NCBI RefSeq assembly: GCF_001039355.2 | Contig: NW_019775236.1 | Location: 68,130 to 132,129 of the forward strand | Direction: 5' to 3' | Length of the DNA: 64,000 bases | Source: Lingula anatina | Lineage: Eukaryota > Brachiopoda > Lingulata > Lingulida > Lingulidae | Shown here: positions 25,401-36,300 of the stretch, one piece after another | Numbering within the stretch: position 1 is the stretch's first letter | How the letters are laid out: each line of letters starts with the position of its first letter | Made by a program: the position numbers and the translations under genes | The notes under the pieces: generated by a model | What the model was told of the DNA's origin: nothing | What the model saw: the letters and a program-made list of their open reading frames with translations, nothing else | Database searches by the model: none

Positions 25401-26517
25401 AGCCAGTTTTTCCCTTTTGTTTACTAGACTCACACACAGTAGTGCAAGGAACCCAGTTATTAAATTCCTTCAATTTGTCTCGCTCAAAGTCCTCTCCATG
25501 CTGACAGCAAACTGTTCTGCTGATGTCATTCTCTTGATACTGACAGTGTGGACTCAACAATGAGTGTTTTTTAGAATGAAAACTGCAGAGCTCTGCATTA
25601 GCCTGTGCCACTACAGGTATTCCACACCAAACTGATGCTGCCGTCCCCTCCTTTGTCAGTCCCACACACTCTGGTGGACCTGTATAAAGATCTATATCCT
25701 GATTATCATGTAGCAAATCAGGCCCAGAGCCACTAGGCTGTGCTATTGTGCTACCTATTATTATGTTTCCATTTTCTGCACTGGTGGTTTTAGTAGGCAT
25801 TCCAGCTTCCTCTGTCCTTTCATTGTAACCAGGTTGAATGGGGCTGGGCTGAAAGGGGTGTCCTATATCATTGTGTGCCAGGATTAATTCTATAGCAGTA
25901 GGAGGATTTGATTGGCTTCTTACATCACTCAGTGTATTGGAATGTTGTTTAGCATTGCCTGACACTTCATAAGGATTAGAATGACCTGGCTTTAACACGG
26001 AGCCCTGACCATCACAGGCTACTGATACTGGTATGTCACCAACAGAAAGGTGTTCATGACTGAAATCTCTGACCAGTTGACCTCCAGCATCTCCATCCCA
26101 TTTTTCTTCCCTTTTGACTTTGGGGTCTTCCTGCAGTAAGCTATTAGTTAGCTGGTTTGATAAAGTGTGGGGGCAGTCAGGCATGCTTTTACCACTTTCA
26201 TCAGTAAAGAGACTACGTGTCTGTACAGGAGAAACAGCAGCAGCAGCAGGCACAGTCCTATGTGACTCAACCACATATGGACTGTCACTAGGATCTGAGA
26301 AAGAGCGGGGTGGTACTGACACCACTGGCCCTGCTGTGAGGATGTTGGAGTCAGAGGACCTTCTGGGTTTCTGAACATGTTTTGAACTGGGCACAGACTC
26401 TTGTTGCACTGGAGCTCTGCTGGTGGTGTTGCCTTGCTGGGGTGCTCTCCTAGGGTCTGGGGTAGCAAAATGGTAGTCCCCAGGGGTAATGCGGGTGTGA
26501 CTACCTTTCTGGCCCAT
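6256..26517 (-). CDS. FMN1/FMN2 (capu): Formin, FMN1/FMN2/Cappuccino class (19 coding exons)
   Basis: Actin nucleator and elongator. In this class the FH2 dimer caps and moves with the barbed end, FH1 delivers profilin-actin, and the C-terminal tail pairs with Spire. My exon model sums to 6057 nt including the stop (2018 codons), and all splice phases close. Order: a 1229-residue first coding exon, a short conserved N-terminal module, a coiled coil, FH1 at about residues 1497-1567, FH2 to about 1990, and a basic tail. The start ATG has G at -3 and +4; an in-frame TAG lies nine codons upstream at 26542-26544, although a splice acceptor could separate them. Human FMN2 is of similar overall layout. 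The class is firm from FH2 and tail. Whether it is one-to-one with FMN1 or FMN2 cannot be decided; many invertebrates have a single gene of this class. Confidence 0.9.
7020..12046 (-). CDS. FMN1/FMN2 (capu): Formin FH2 domain exons
   Basis: Exons 5' to 3': 11944-12046, 11654-11792, 11266-11353, 10577-10638, 10246-10325, 9817-9946, 9444-9516, 9109-9182, 8474-8657, 8155-8247, 7869-7920, 7260-7412, 7020-7110. Key matches to the FMN class: [12 protein letters not shown] (lasso region with its tryptophan), [33 protein letters not shown], the [20 protein letters not shown] signature followed by [11 protein letters not shown], and [10 protein letters not shown]. The post-core helix and a lysine/arginine-rich segment ([13 protein letters not shown]) lead into the tail. 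All phases agree (0, 1 or 2 at each join). The domain looks complete, with no stop or frameshift, so an active nucleator is expected. The 11266 donor is GTCAGT; the others are ordinary GT donors. Confidence 0.92.
8703..8730. repeat. (GT)n microsatellite in formin intron
   Basis: Fourteen GT units in the intron between exons 9109-9182 and 8474-8657. Confidence 0.95.
12520..12647 (-). CDS. FMN1/FMN2 (capu): Partial second copy of the formin FH1 exon end
   Basis: This piece repeats the 3' end of the FH1 exon (13395-14031), including its donor site, and is cut off by the N at 12648. It has no acceptor or 5' part. Compared with the full exon it carries six extra bases, two more prolines, in the last proline block. 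It reads as the end of a second contig (other allele) covering the same exon, not as a real extra exon. Confidence 0.8.
12648..12648. other. Single-N contig joint 1
   Basis: A lone N separates two copies of the same formin segment: 11754-12647 to its left matches 12650-13516 to its right, differing by scattered substitutions and small indels. This is the pattern of two overlapping contig ends placed side by side. Confidence 0.85.
12649..12938 (-). CDS. FMN1/FMN2 (capu): Duplicate of first FH2 exons, second one truncated
   Basis: 12836-12938 is a second copy of the exon at 11944-12046 (start of FH2, with [10 protein letters not shown]). 12649-12688 is the first 40 bases of a second copy of the exon at 11654-11792, broken by the N. 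Taken literally, the transcript would be out of order and broken, so only one set can be used in a protein model. I used the complete set to the left of the N. Confidence 0.82.
13395..14798 (-). CDS. FMN1/FMN2 (capu): Formin coiled coil and FH1 domain (exons 14737-14798, 13395-14031)
   Basis: The small exon encodes [21 protein letters not shown] with its flanking codons. The next begins [16 protein letters not shown] and continues into a heptad-like stretch ([16 protein letters not shown]), a predicted coiled coil as in FMN2. A Ser/Asn-rich linker follows. Then comes FH1 (about 13410-13610) with several blocks of up to eleven prolines separated by single Gly, Ala, Leu or Val, the profilin-binding arrangement. 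FH1 ends at PLAVPKG, spliced in phase 1 to the FH2 start. On the plus strand the same DNA gives false Gly-rich reading frames. Confidence 0.88.
16074..16374. repeat. Minisatellite, about three 100-bp units
   Basis: Three adjacent divergent copies, with starts near 16074, 16174 and 16275. Each contains TACATTTTGTGTGGAAT-like sequence, then TTGCA, then a T(A/G)T(C/A)(C/T)GATC-like part and TTTCAATAA. It sits in the formin intron between exons 16740-16881 and 14737-14798. The rest of that intron (14799-16739) shows nothing I can name. Confidence 0.75.
16740..17805 (-). CDS. FMN1/FMN2 (capu): Formin conserved N-terminal module (exons 17633-17805, 16740-16881)
   Basis: The first exon joins the giant exon in phase 1 to read [22 protein letters not shown] and continues [20 protein letters not shown]. 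The second reads [20 protein letters not shown] and then a proline-rich WPPPRDDG. The pattern (a leucine-rich helix, a CTHLLAAGV helix, then Y-W-T-H) corresponds to the short helical region of FMN2 that precedes its coiled coil. I infer a small regulatory or binding module in the place where other formins have their GTPase-binding and DID region. Its function is not known to me. Confidence 0.75.
17806..22829. other. Large formin intron (5.0 kb)
   Basis: This separates the giant first coding exon from the conserved N-terminal module. I see no exon, RNA gene or complete mobile element in it, only AT-rich sequence and an AAT microsatellite at its upstream end. It is the largest intron inside the coding region and the natural place for enhancers or alternative promoters, but nothing in the sequence proves either. 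Confidence 0.6.
22438..22483. repeat. (AAT)n microsatellite
   Basis: About fifteen AAT units, followed by AACAAC. It lies about 350 bases inside the formin intron that follows the giant exon. Confidence 0.95.
22830..26517 (-). CDS. FMN1/FMN2 (capu): Formin giant first coding exon, Q/H-rich (1229 residues)
   Basis: One uninterrupted 3.69 kb exon. It starts MGQKGS, a possible N-myristoylation signal (Gly2, Ser6), as FMN2 also starts Met-Gly. Most of it is low-complexity and rich in Ser, Asn, Gln, His and Lys, and likely disordered. A Gln/His-rich stretch covers about residues 755-900 (23.82-24.26 kb). Three arginine-serine motifs resemble basophilic-kinase or 14-3-3 sites: RRSSDS near residue 55, RRRSLEVE near 620 and RRQSLELD near 656. 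The end, [15 protein letters not shown], leads into the conserved module. The donor (GAAG|GTATGT) is at 22829. Linkage to the formin rests on matching phase, strand and order, and on FMN1 and FMN2 also having very large early exons. Confidence 0.82.
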
Positions 26518-29500
26518 AGCTTTGCTCCAGCTGTGTTTAAGCTACCTGAGGATGATTCAAAAATTTGGTTAAGATTTTTTAAATTGCATTTAACTTTTTG
26601 TGACATTTTGCTGTATATATTTATAAGTTGGGTTTCATGTACCACTACATAATCAAAGCTATCTGGAAATATCTAAAAATGGATTATTAATTACAGTACA
26701 ACATCTTATGTGTTATCATCACCTAACTGGATTATTCATCAGACACCCCCTCCCCCACCCCACCCCACATCCAGGCAATTAACATGGAAATGGGATCATA
26801 ATTTTGCATAATTTACTGACCCCATCGTGGGCAATCAATGTAGATATTGCTCAATTTAGCAGCACAGTGTACATTTAATAACTACACAGCTGCATTTTAT
26901 ATTTTATAACAATGCATACGGCATATAAATGCAATAAAGCTGGTAAATAAAAACAGATGTTAAAATTCAACTTGAGAGTGAAGATGATTTGATGGATAAC
27001 TTGTATTTATTTGCTACATCCTTTTAAAAAATTACAAATATTTTTTTTTTTAAATTCAAAGTATCAAATCAATGCTGAGTAGACTTATTAGTAGTATTTT
27101 AAAACAACACATTATGACAGCGGTTGAATGAATAAAAAGAAGTACTTAACAAATGGAGGCAAGATCAAATGACAGCATTTAAAATGGATAAACCTCACAA
27201 TTGTGTGTAGAACAGGTCTCTAAAATATCTCTGCTTATCCTTGCCAACATGATAATTGCTTAACAAATCAATTTTGTTACAAACAAGCAGCTGCTGAAGA
27301 TTGAAATACAGCTTATAGTATGTTTTTTTTCATGTGTAGTGGTGTTTGGTTCAACACCAGAGTTATTTTAAGTTTATGTGTCTTGATTGTTTAGAGAGCA
27401 CATAAAAACTCCATAAATCAGCTGTTGAAATATTTCCATTATATTTGAGAGATGCTTCATCAAAAGCATGTCAACATGGGGAGGGCTATGTAGAAGGGGG
27501 AGGGGCGGGCAATCATTTTTTCTCAAACCATATTCTTCCAAGCTGAAACCTAACACTCTTCACCAAACTGTTAAGTTACTCATAACGCTACATGACACTT
27601 GACACAAATAATAAACACCCTACAGACTGTCTAGACAAAACATCTGTCTTCTGTGAATGACATGTGCAATTGCCTTGTAATTTAATTGCATTTTCAAGTG
27701 TTGGGATCATTAAACAGTGGCCACTTACTGCTAGGTAAGGAATTTAATACCTACTTAGTGATCCCATCAGTGACTGATAGCACGTGGTGAAATATGCATG
27801 ACTGTTTGCTTGAACAGTAGTGAATAGAAGGGCTGGAAACCTTACTGTTATACTGTAATGTTGTATTTTTTTTTTACAACATCTGTAAAACACTAAACAA
27901 TTTTAAAGTTGCTTATATGGAAGGAGGGGAGAAATTATTTGCTCAGTTCAATAATTGGTTGATGTTGCTGGCGAGAGCGTAATTAAAAAAAATAGTCACA
28001 AAAACTACAAACATGTTAATGTAAACTTTGTAAATATTAAAAAAAATATAAATTCACAAATAAACAATATTTTATCATTTTACCATTAAATAGTTTACAT
28101 AAAAATTTAAGGGAAAGTAACTGAGACAAAATTCACTTCAATTTTCCAATTCTTGCTCTATATTATCTTTAAACAGAAACTAAACCTGGGTTTTGCAGCA
28201 ATATGCCTTTCCTATTTTAACTTTTTCTAAATTAAGTAAAACAAGCACTCTTGGTGAGAGATATTTATACATGTACACCAAGTATGCTAACATACAGTTT
28301 TATCTTGGTGTGCAGCATACAGTACCACAGACTGGTCTGGAACAGCTTTATACCAAAAATAATTTACTCAATTTACAGCATTTTCCAATTGAAGTTCTTC
28401 ATATGACTATAACTTCTTAGTTTTTCTTTACAAAAAAAAAATTGGAAGATTATACAACACTTAATACATATTACAGTGTTTATTAATGACACATTCTATT
28501 GGTAAATGAGAATGCTGAAAGGCACTGCTAATCACTACATTGTACATATACAGTAATAACCAACAGTGCAGTAATCCTGAACAAGTGAACCCAACTCCAT
28601 GTAATATGCACAGACATAAAGTAAAATAAATTTTCATTGTCAACTATAATATACACATTCTGTGCTCTATGTGTAACTTCTTTGTTCACACAAGAAGGGG
28701 AACACAATGACATTAGATAAACAAGACAATGATGCAAAATCTTAAAATATATCATCCAACTACATAGAAAATGTAAGTTACCTCTTTTTACTGTAACCGG
28801 ATCAGCCTTCTTGCATGATCAAAATATGGACTAGGAATAGATTCAGACTTGCAGCTGGGAACACAAGCTGCCAACCTAATGAACTTAGCAAGCTTCCCTG
28901 TGCAACAATCAATACACTCCCTTGTAATCTTCAGTGAATATTAGGAAAAACACATTTTAAGCCTTAATTTTTAAAATACTTTCCTTAACTTACTTTTAAC
29001 TATTTAAATTATGCAAAACATTTTTCTTATGTAATTTGAAAAACCAAACTAAAAACAAAATTAATTCATGTAAAATAATAAGTGATCACTTAGGAAGTGG
29101 TTCAGTGCAAAGAGTCATGTCCTTAGGGATGTACAGGATGTTATTGAATTTTGTCTGGGTACTGGTGCTGCATTAAAGAGATAATAAATTTATGTTCAAT
29201 CTGAGAGTATTGATAAAAGCAAGATCCTTGAGCAGTATCATCTATCTTTCTTACAAGCACAGAAGATATAAGTTCTGTAGTTATGGTTCTTTCAAATAAA
29301 ATGTTTTAAGGTTCAGAAAATCTTTTTAAACAATTAATTACATAAGATTTGAGAAGAAAATTATTATGTAATCAATTGTTTCGTGACCAAGACTGACCTA
29401 GTTTTATATCTGTAATAATCTAAATTGAAAAGGAAATGTCTGATCCAATATATCTACATAACGATCTTTACAATAAAATGCTTCCACTTTCTGCTACAGA

Positions 29501-31549
29501 CCATTATAAAAAGCGCCAAAATTAATGCACTGGTCATATTTCTATATATTTTGAACAATATAATCTCCCAAAGATTAAATTTGAAAAGGGTTCTTATCAT
29601 ATTCCATCCATCTTATAGAAAATGACCACTTTTTGGTTGGTCATTTAAGCTTGGTACATGTAAATGGAAAAGCCAATCATGACAAACTGATGACATGATT
29701 GTACTTCATAACTGTATCATGCTGTACCCGAAAGAAAAATCAACAAGTTAAACTTGAAAAATCCCTATTACATCAGGTCTTACAGATCTACAGAATCTCA
29801 CAAACAAAAGGAGTAAGTTTTAAAACCATTTTTTTTTGCTCAGGCCAAGTACCTGGTAGGTTGTAAACATACAGCTATACCTTCTATATTTCTTTTACTT
29901 TACATTAAAATGCAGTTTTCAAAAGGGAGAAATAAACTTTATTGCTTTAAAGGGTGTGAATGTACACGTCCAATGCTTAATATGCCTTGAAAAATGATGT
30001 CTAAAGTCTAAGGAAATGTGTTAAATGGAATGCAATAAATGTCTACCGGTGTTTTCCTGGTGTCGCTGGCTATTAAAATTAGAAAAAAACCTTAATGACA
30101 TCTTTTGCTGCAGGTCATTGATTTTCATTGTTTGATGTTCTTTTGTCATATTTGATATTTTTGCCACTTATAAAATTCTCAAATTAGTTACATCCATGAT
30201 TAAAGAGACAATATGGTGACAAAGCACAGTCAAATGTTTGACACGCAGCACGGCAAAAGTGCATTCTCATAGTAGGTAAGTTGTAAAACCTTTGTATACC
30301 AGGGATTGTGAAAAAAATACTTCAGGCCGAGGATAAAATGTGTCAGTCATATAGGCATGTATCTCGTAATACCCCTTTAGGGTTGTCTAATTTTTGTCAG
30401 TTTTTTAATACAGTGTGCGAATATTACCCACACCAGTTGTTATTTTTTAAAAATTTGTTACTAAAACCATTGTTACTGAATGCAACCCCCCTCCCCCTAC
30501 TAGCAAGTAATGAATTTTAAAATTTATCATGATTTACACAAAAAGGTACATTTATCACTTCCTGTCACCAGAGTTTACGAGAAAGTAGAATTGTCGAATA
30601 TATCTTTAACTTCATTTTTGACTTTTTCTGTTTTCTTCGAGTGGACTTATTTATTACAAAGCAGTGTAAATCATAATAAAATTCCAGTTTATTATACATA
30701 TGTTATTAGATAAGTATTAAAATGCGTTTCCCCCTACAGTTAAAAAGATTCAGTGGCAGTTGACTTGAAATTGTTTACATAATAAGGAAAGGATTCAATA
30801 TAAAAAAACCTCACCTTATCAGCATTTTCCTCAATGCTTACTTGTACGTCTGTTTTGTCATTTGATTGAAGTAATTTCTTGGTCTTTCCTTTGTGTTAAC
30901 GTTTTCATCTGGCAAGTTTCCAGTTATTGGAGTTGAACATTCTACTGGTAGGAACACCAGTACTAGAAATAATGCCTTCGATATACTAATCATCTTAGTA
31001 ATGATACTGTCCGCCTCCTTGTTACAACCTTAACTGCAACTGTTACTTCAAAACATCTGACATGAAAATATTTACATGCAAGCAATAGAGCATATGTTTC
31101 CTGTTCTCTTTTTCGATTTGGACAATCTCGCTTTTTTTGTATGTTGCCTCCCATTTAGTGCTTTCTTTGACATTTGTCTCACGTAGATGACATATTTTGG
31201 CCCTGAAAATGCTTATCTAACGGTTTTTACGTGAAAATATTCTTTAAAACATTTGTAATGAAATTGACCGTTTTCCACATGCAGGTAACCACATGGTTGT
31301 CGACTGTGACAAGTTATCAAACATTTTACTACTTGTTTGGCTCTATTTTCTTCGGGGGCACCGGCGAAAAAACCTGCTTCTAGTTTCAATTACGGTATGA
31401 TGTTAATATTTTGCATACATGCAAATGATAAAATTGCCTGGATACCATAGACCTTACAATGAAAATTTTATATATGAAAAAGCTACTCGATGCAGTAATC
31501 ACAATTCTAACTTTATAACGTCTCCCCACAAAAAGCGGGGGTCCGCCAT

Positions 31550-32305
31550 ATAGATAAACGTCCCAATAAAATATTCGCCCCGATAGATACGTCTCTATAC
31601 ATACACGTCTCAATAGATTTACGTCTCGTTAAATTTACGTTCCGATAGATCCACCAACAGATTCCTATAAACCCACGTATCTTTAGATCCAGGTACCGCT
31701 AGATCCATCTATCTGACATCGTAATCGGCTAAAAGGCCCATATCAACTTGCGTTGTGAACTTTAGAACACATTTTTATGTTCTTTTTTGTTTTGTTTTGT
31801 TTAGAACACATTTACATGTAAATTCAGAACACTTTTTACGTGTTCGAATGTTGCATTTTGAGAACGCTTTAAACAGTGTTCTGACGCTAGAACAGTAATT
31901 AAGCGTTGTGAAATATAGAACACACTTTTGTTCTTTTTATGTTCTTTCACTGAGTATTGTGTGAAAACGATCTAGTAGAATAATATATTGCTGACTGCGT
32001 ACTGCCGTTTTAAAGAAGTGCATTTTATGTACTGAGTAGTATACCAACCATTTCGAGCAATAGTGTACCTGTAATGGATCTATCGGTATTTGGATCTAAA
32101 AATACGTGGATCTATAGGTATGCGGATTTAAAGGACGTGGGTTTATGAGGACGTCATATCTATAGGAACGCAAATATATAGGACAGCAGAAAAAAATCGG
32201 ATCTATCGGTATTTAAATCTAAAAAGACGTTTTTTCCGTTTTTCCTTTATGTATCTATCGGTAACGGGAGTATAGGGACGTGTAATATTTTGGGACTAAA
32301 TTTTA
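31550..32305. mobile_element. Foldback-type element with degenerate internal subrepeats
   Basis: The left arm (about 31550-31715) is made of degenerate units near 16-17 bp, roughly ACGTCTC-n-ATAGATTT. The right arm (about 32075-32305) contains the same kind of unit in inverse orientation, such as GGATCTATAGGTATGCGGAT. The outer ends match as inverted repeats: GTCCCAATAAAATATT on the left and AATATTTTGGGAC on the right. The centre (31.75-31.96 kb) is crowded with GAACAC and GTGTTC motifs in both orientations. No coding capacity. Arms built of short tandem units are typical of foldback elements such as Drosophila FB and sea urchin TU. The assignment is by structure only, and the outer boundaries are approximate. 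Confidence 0.55.
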
Positions 32306-32809
32306 TCCGTACGTACCCAAAAAGCGTTCCCGTGCAATAATCTATGAGCGTTCGCTTTCGTTTTCGAAGACGCGTGACCGCGAAAGAAAAATAAGTTTTT
32401 AACGAGAAATGTCTACTGCATGTCCTTCTGTTCAAGTTTGGCAGCGTGACAGAAAGCCACAGCTGCAGATGGAATTTTCGGAAGTTATTTAAAAGTTTTG
32501 TTACTAGTAAGTACTTGTGAGAGCGTGAAGTCTGCAACATATTCAATTATTTTGATATTCTAGCATTGATTGGAATATCAATTTTGTACTGAATTGCACA
32601 TGGCTAAGGCTGTTCAGACAAAGTATTGACGTGCTAGAGTCAAGTACCTGTTGTAGTATTGAGTAGAATTTCACTGAATTACATTGGATACTTTTATTAT
32701 TATTATTGTTATTTTTTAGAAATTTATATCAAGACAAAAGATTGATGAGTTTGTTTTAAATACACCCAATACAAAAACAGGCAGCCAGCTGAACTGGATT
32801 GTTAAATAA

Positions 32810-33051
32810 TTTATTTTCAAAGCAAAACATAATGTGTCATCAACAAAGACGATACCAATTAGTACTGTTTAAAATATACTGCAAATACATATCAACAAGA
32901 TCATTTTGTATCATATATAATAAAAATATTGAACTACAAAAATATCACAGCAAGGGAAATATTTATGAAATAAGAAATTCTCTAAAGTTATCTTACTGAT
33001 TTTTTTAAGGACGGAAGTGTTTTTACTTTAAAATAAAGAAAATAATTTATT
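32810..33051 (-). promoter_or_regulatory. Candidate dynein polyadenylation signals
   Basis: AATAAA hexamers on the minus strand at 33046-33051 and 32810-32815 lie about 300 and 540 bases beyond the dynein stop codon. Either could end the mRNA. Other AT-rich matches exist, so this is tentative. Confidence 0.3.
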
Positions 33052-33350
33052 TTTATGTCATTTTTAAAGAGGAAAGACAACAGCATTTAAAAAATAATGT
33101 TAACTGAGCACTGCAATTGGAAATCACAAAATGTGAAAAGACAACTACAGCTTAAATACTGTAACAGTTATAATAGGCAAATTTTTTATCAATATAGTCA
33201 TGTGCTGAATGTCATAAAAAAATAACTTGGACGCAATCAGATATCTCATAAAGTTCAACATGTGAGCAAAATGTAAAGCCAGTGGAAGCTCAGTGCTGTC
33301 CCAAAAAAGTTCAAACTGACTGCAAACTATATAACATTTGCTCAAGTTCT

Positions 33351-36300
33351 TTAGACCTGCAACAGCAAGGCCACACCTCCCAACACCCACTTGTTGGCCT
33401 TCTCTCTGGTCTTAAGGTTGAAGGTCCAGACAAATGTTGGTCCACGGAATTTGGTCTTGTACACTGGACATTCATAGACATTCCTGGTGTCCTGCCTGTC
33501 TACTGGGATAGCCTTGATAAAGATGACAGGCACTGGAGGAGCAAGTTCCTTCAAGCGTGACTCTGCAATCATGCCAGCCTGGCTGTCCCAGCGTGCACCT
33601 TCCATGAAGAGACCATGAACGTAGGCACCTTCACGTGGTGGGCCACCCATGTCCTCTCGACTCTTTTTGGTGACGTCACACTGCAGACACATCCTATCTA
33701 GAGGCCATTCATTCTTACGGGCCATCTGCTGCATAATGGCAGTCAGGAAGGACTGAGGGTTGAAGAAGCCAGCCAGCCACACTGCAGCAGGCAACTGGAA
33801 GTCTGACACCCAGCTTTCCAACTCCTTGACACGCAACAGTAGATCAGCATACCACTGAGTGAGACCCATTAAAGATGGATAAGCTCTCTTGGCCCAGGCA
33901 TCTGGTACTGTATCCATAAACAAGGAATTACCAAGGTTTTCCATGTCTGTTGTTATAGTCAGTTCTCCCTGAATGATTAAAAGTTAATATAAGCATACAC
34001 AGTGAATAACTCATAAATTGAAAACATAGATAAGTTTTTCATTCTGTTTTATTTTTAAATCTTGGAAAATACTTAATTTACTGGTGAAAAAAAAAATGAA
34101 AGAAAATATCTATATTGTCATCATCAAAATCATATGTAACCTTACAGGACCAAATAAGTTAAATATTTTTTGTAAGACTGACAAAAATCAAACATCAAAC
34201 CAGCCTCTGTTACAAACCTTGTGAACATATGTATGCAAGACAAAAATCTCAAAAGTGTGCTACCCTTAAAATCTCTTACCTTGAGACCCAAGTCCAGCTC
34301 TTTCAGACTTCTACGAATCTCTTTGATCAACATACTCATGCGCTCACACTCTTGGAAAGCCACAACAACATATGGTGTTCTCTCCTCCACCGGTACCTTG
34401 GCCATGATTTCTACCATGTTGAATTCTTCTGGTAATTTGTCTACGATCTCATCCAAGATGGCTTTGATCTAAAGTGAAACATGGGGACTTATGAAGATTG
34501 TTTTATAAATTCAAATTTAAAAGATAGGGATTAGTTTAAAAAGATTTAACAATTTATAAATGGTGAAAAATCTCATCTCTGTAAAAGTCAAATATAGGCA
34601 ACTTAACCAACATTTCAAGAAATTTGAAAATTAAGGTCAAAGTGCTTGTATAATCATGCTACTGGGGTATTTTAGAAATGTGTCTGATAAAAATGAAATA
34701 TTTCTTACCTTTTCTTCACGAGTGCCACCACCACCACCATCACCACCAGCATCACGCGGCTGCATCTCAAAGACAGTCCTGAACAGAACCTCAGATCTTG
34801 TGGTCAAGAACTCAATCTCAGCATTGGGATGTAAACCATACAAGTATGGACTCTCTGGGGGCAGGCACTCATCAATATAGCCATGGTAACCTTTGTAATC
34901 AGAGTTGGGTGGAATGGGGAAGCCTGGAGCAAGGTACAGCTCGCCATCAAGCTAGAAAACAGAGAATGCTGCTGTTAATGGTTGAACTGCTTTGAACCAA
35001 AAGGAAGTAGATTCTGTTGCTCATTACTTTAAATTTTCAACAATGCACAGTTGTTACAAGATATTAAAATGTGTAATGTTATCCCACAGGTTAAAAATGG
35101 CAATAATCTCTGGTCACTATCACATTGTGTTTTTTTTTTTACCATGGTATTAAAAAGTATTTCAACAGTACAAGAGGTGTCCAAGCTCTCCGACACTCAC
35201 CATGTCTGGGTGCATGTACTCCTCCAGGTATGTTCTACACAGTTTACGGTCCCAGTCATCAGTAATGTGACCACCATACATAATTTCACCAAACAGGTAG
35301 CGCAGATCTTCCCATGGAACCTAGAAGGACAAGACAAGACAAATAGCACAAAAAATTTATACATAAAAAATTCTCTCCAAAGGATTTAATTTTCTAATTT
35401 TCACTACAAATTTCTTTAAGCTTTTCTTGCTTTGTTGTCTATGCTTGTCAGAAATGCTTCATTTTTTACAAAGTTGGGTTTTCGTTGGGTTTCAAAAGTA
35501 TGTTTCTTTACAAGAACAAATACACATAGCCTTCAGTACTGCCAAATAAAAAAAAATGTATGCACACCTTTGCATTGGCTTCCAAGTAATTGTAGAGCAC
35601 ATTGACACTGATGGTCAGATCTCCTGTGTTGAATGGGTAAGACCTGTTCCATCCCTGAGGACCAAACTTACGGCGCTCACATACCACTGCATGGAAATAA
35701 CACAGGGCAAACAGGATACTCTTGAACTCTGCTTCACGAGCACACATCTCCAAGGTGTCCTAGAAATAAACAGTATGTGGAAAATGGAGTTTTTGTAAAG
35801 GAAATTTAAATTAATTGGCTGTGGCACAGCTGAATAGTAAATGCAGTATTTTAATAAGAAAATTAATAAAGGAAAGGCAGCAAATTTAAGTTCATTTCAG
35901 TAGTTAATTATAGCAACTGGGAAATTTTTAAGTTAAGGCTTTATTTATATTATGGTGAACTAGATAAAAATTCACAAGAATATAAAAAATTATAGGACAT
36001 AATTCCACAGTGCCTGGTGAATGGCACATTATGTACCTGGTTAAAGTTATCCAAGGCTTTGTGAAGGTTGGCAAACATGCCAGTAGGAGGCTCATTGGTG
36101 ATCTTGATGGCAGACTCCAAGATGCCCTGTGGTATGATGTGGTATTCTGCTGAAGCAGCAGGTTCAGCACTGATGAACACACGGTAGGCCTCATGTCCAG
36201 TCAAGCCATACTCCTCAAGCTTCTTTTCCAAGTTGGACAGCCATTTAGCCACCAAATGGACATTCTAGATGAAAAACATAAAGTATTTTAATTTGTTTTG

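Larger units (their letters stand above)
26545..33350. other. Region between the two genes (formin 5' flank, dynein 3' flank)
   Basis: No coding gene is supported in this 6.8 kb. Possible acceptors just upstream of the formin ATG suggest a separate 5' UTR exon. Candidate minus-strand donors are at 28781 (AGAG|GTAACTTAC) and 30814 (GATAAG|GTGAGG). Neither has a confirmed exon. The sequence becomes richer in CpG at about 31.1-32.56 kb, where a promoter could lie; a foldback element occupies 31.55-32.30 kb. A C-rich run lies at 26744-26767. Confidence 0.5.

Noticed and set aside
30807-30900. Possible coding 5' exon of the formin ending at the donor at 30814
   Set aside because: The open frame upstream of the donor is only about 27 codons after a stop, has no methionine, and no continuous frame into the formin start was shown; kept only as a candidate UTR exon.
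31750-31970. Steroid-receptor-like half sites (AGAACA / TGTTCT)
   Set aside because: The inverted pairs do not have the 3-base spacing of such response elements, and the motifs lie inside a repetitive foldback element.
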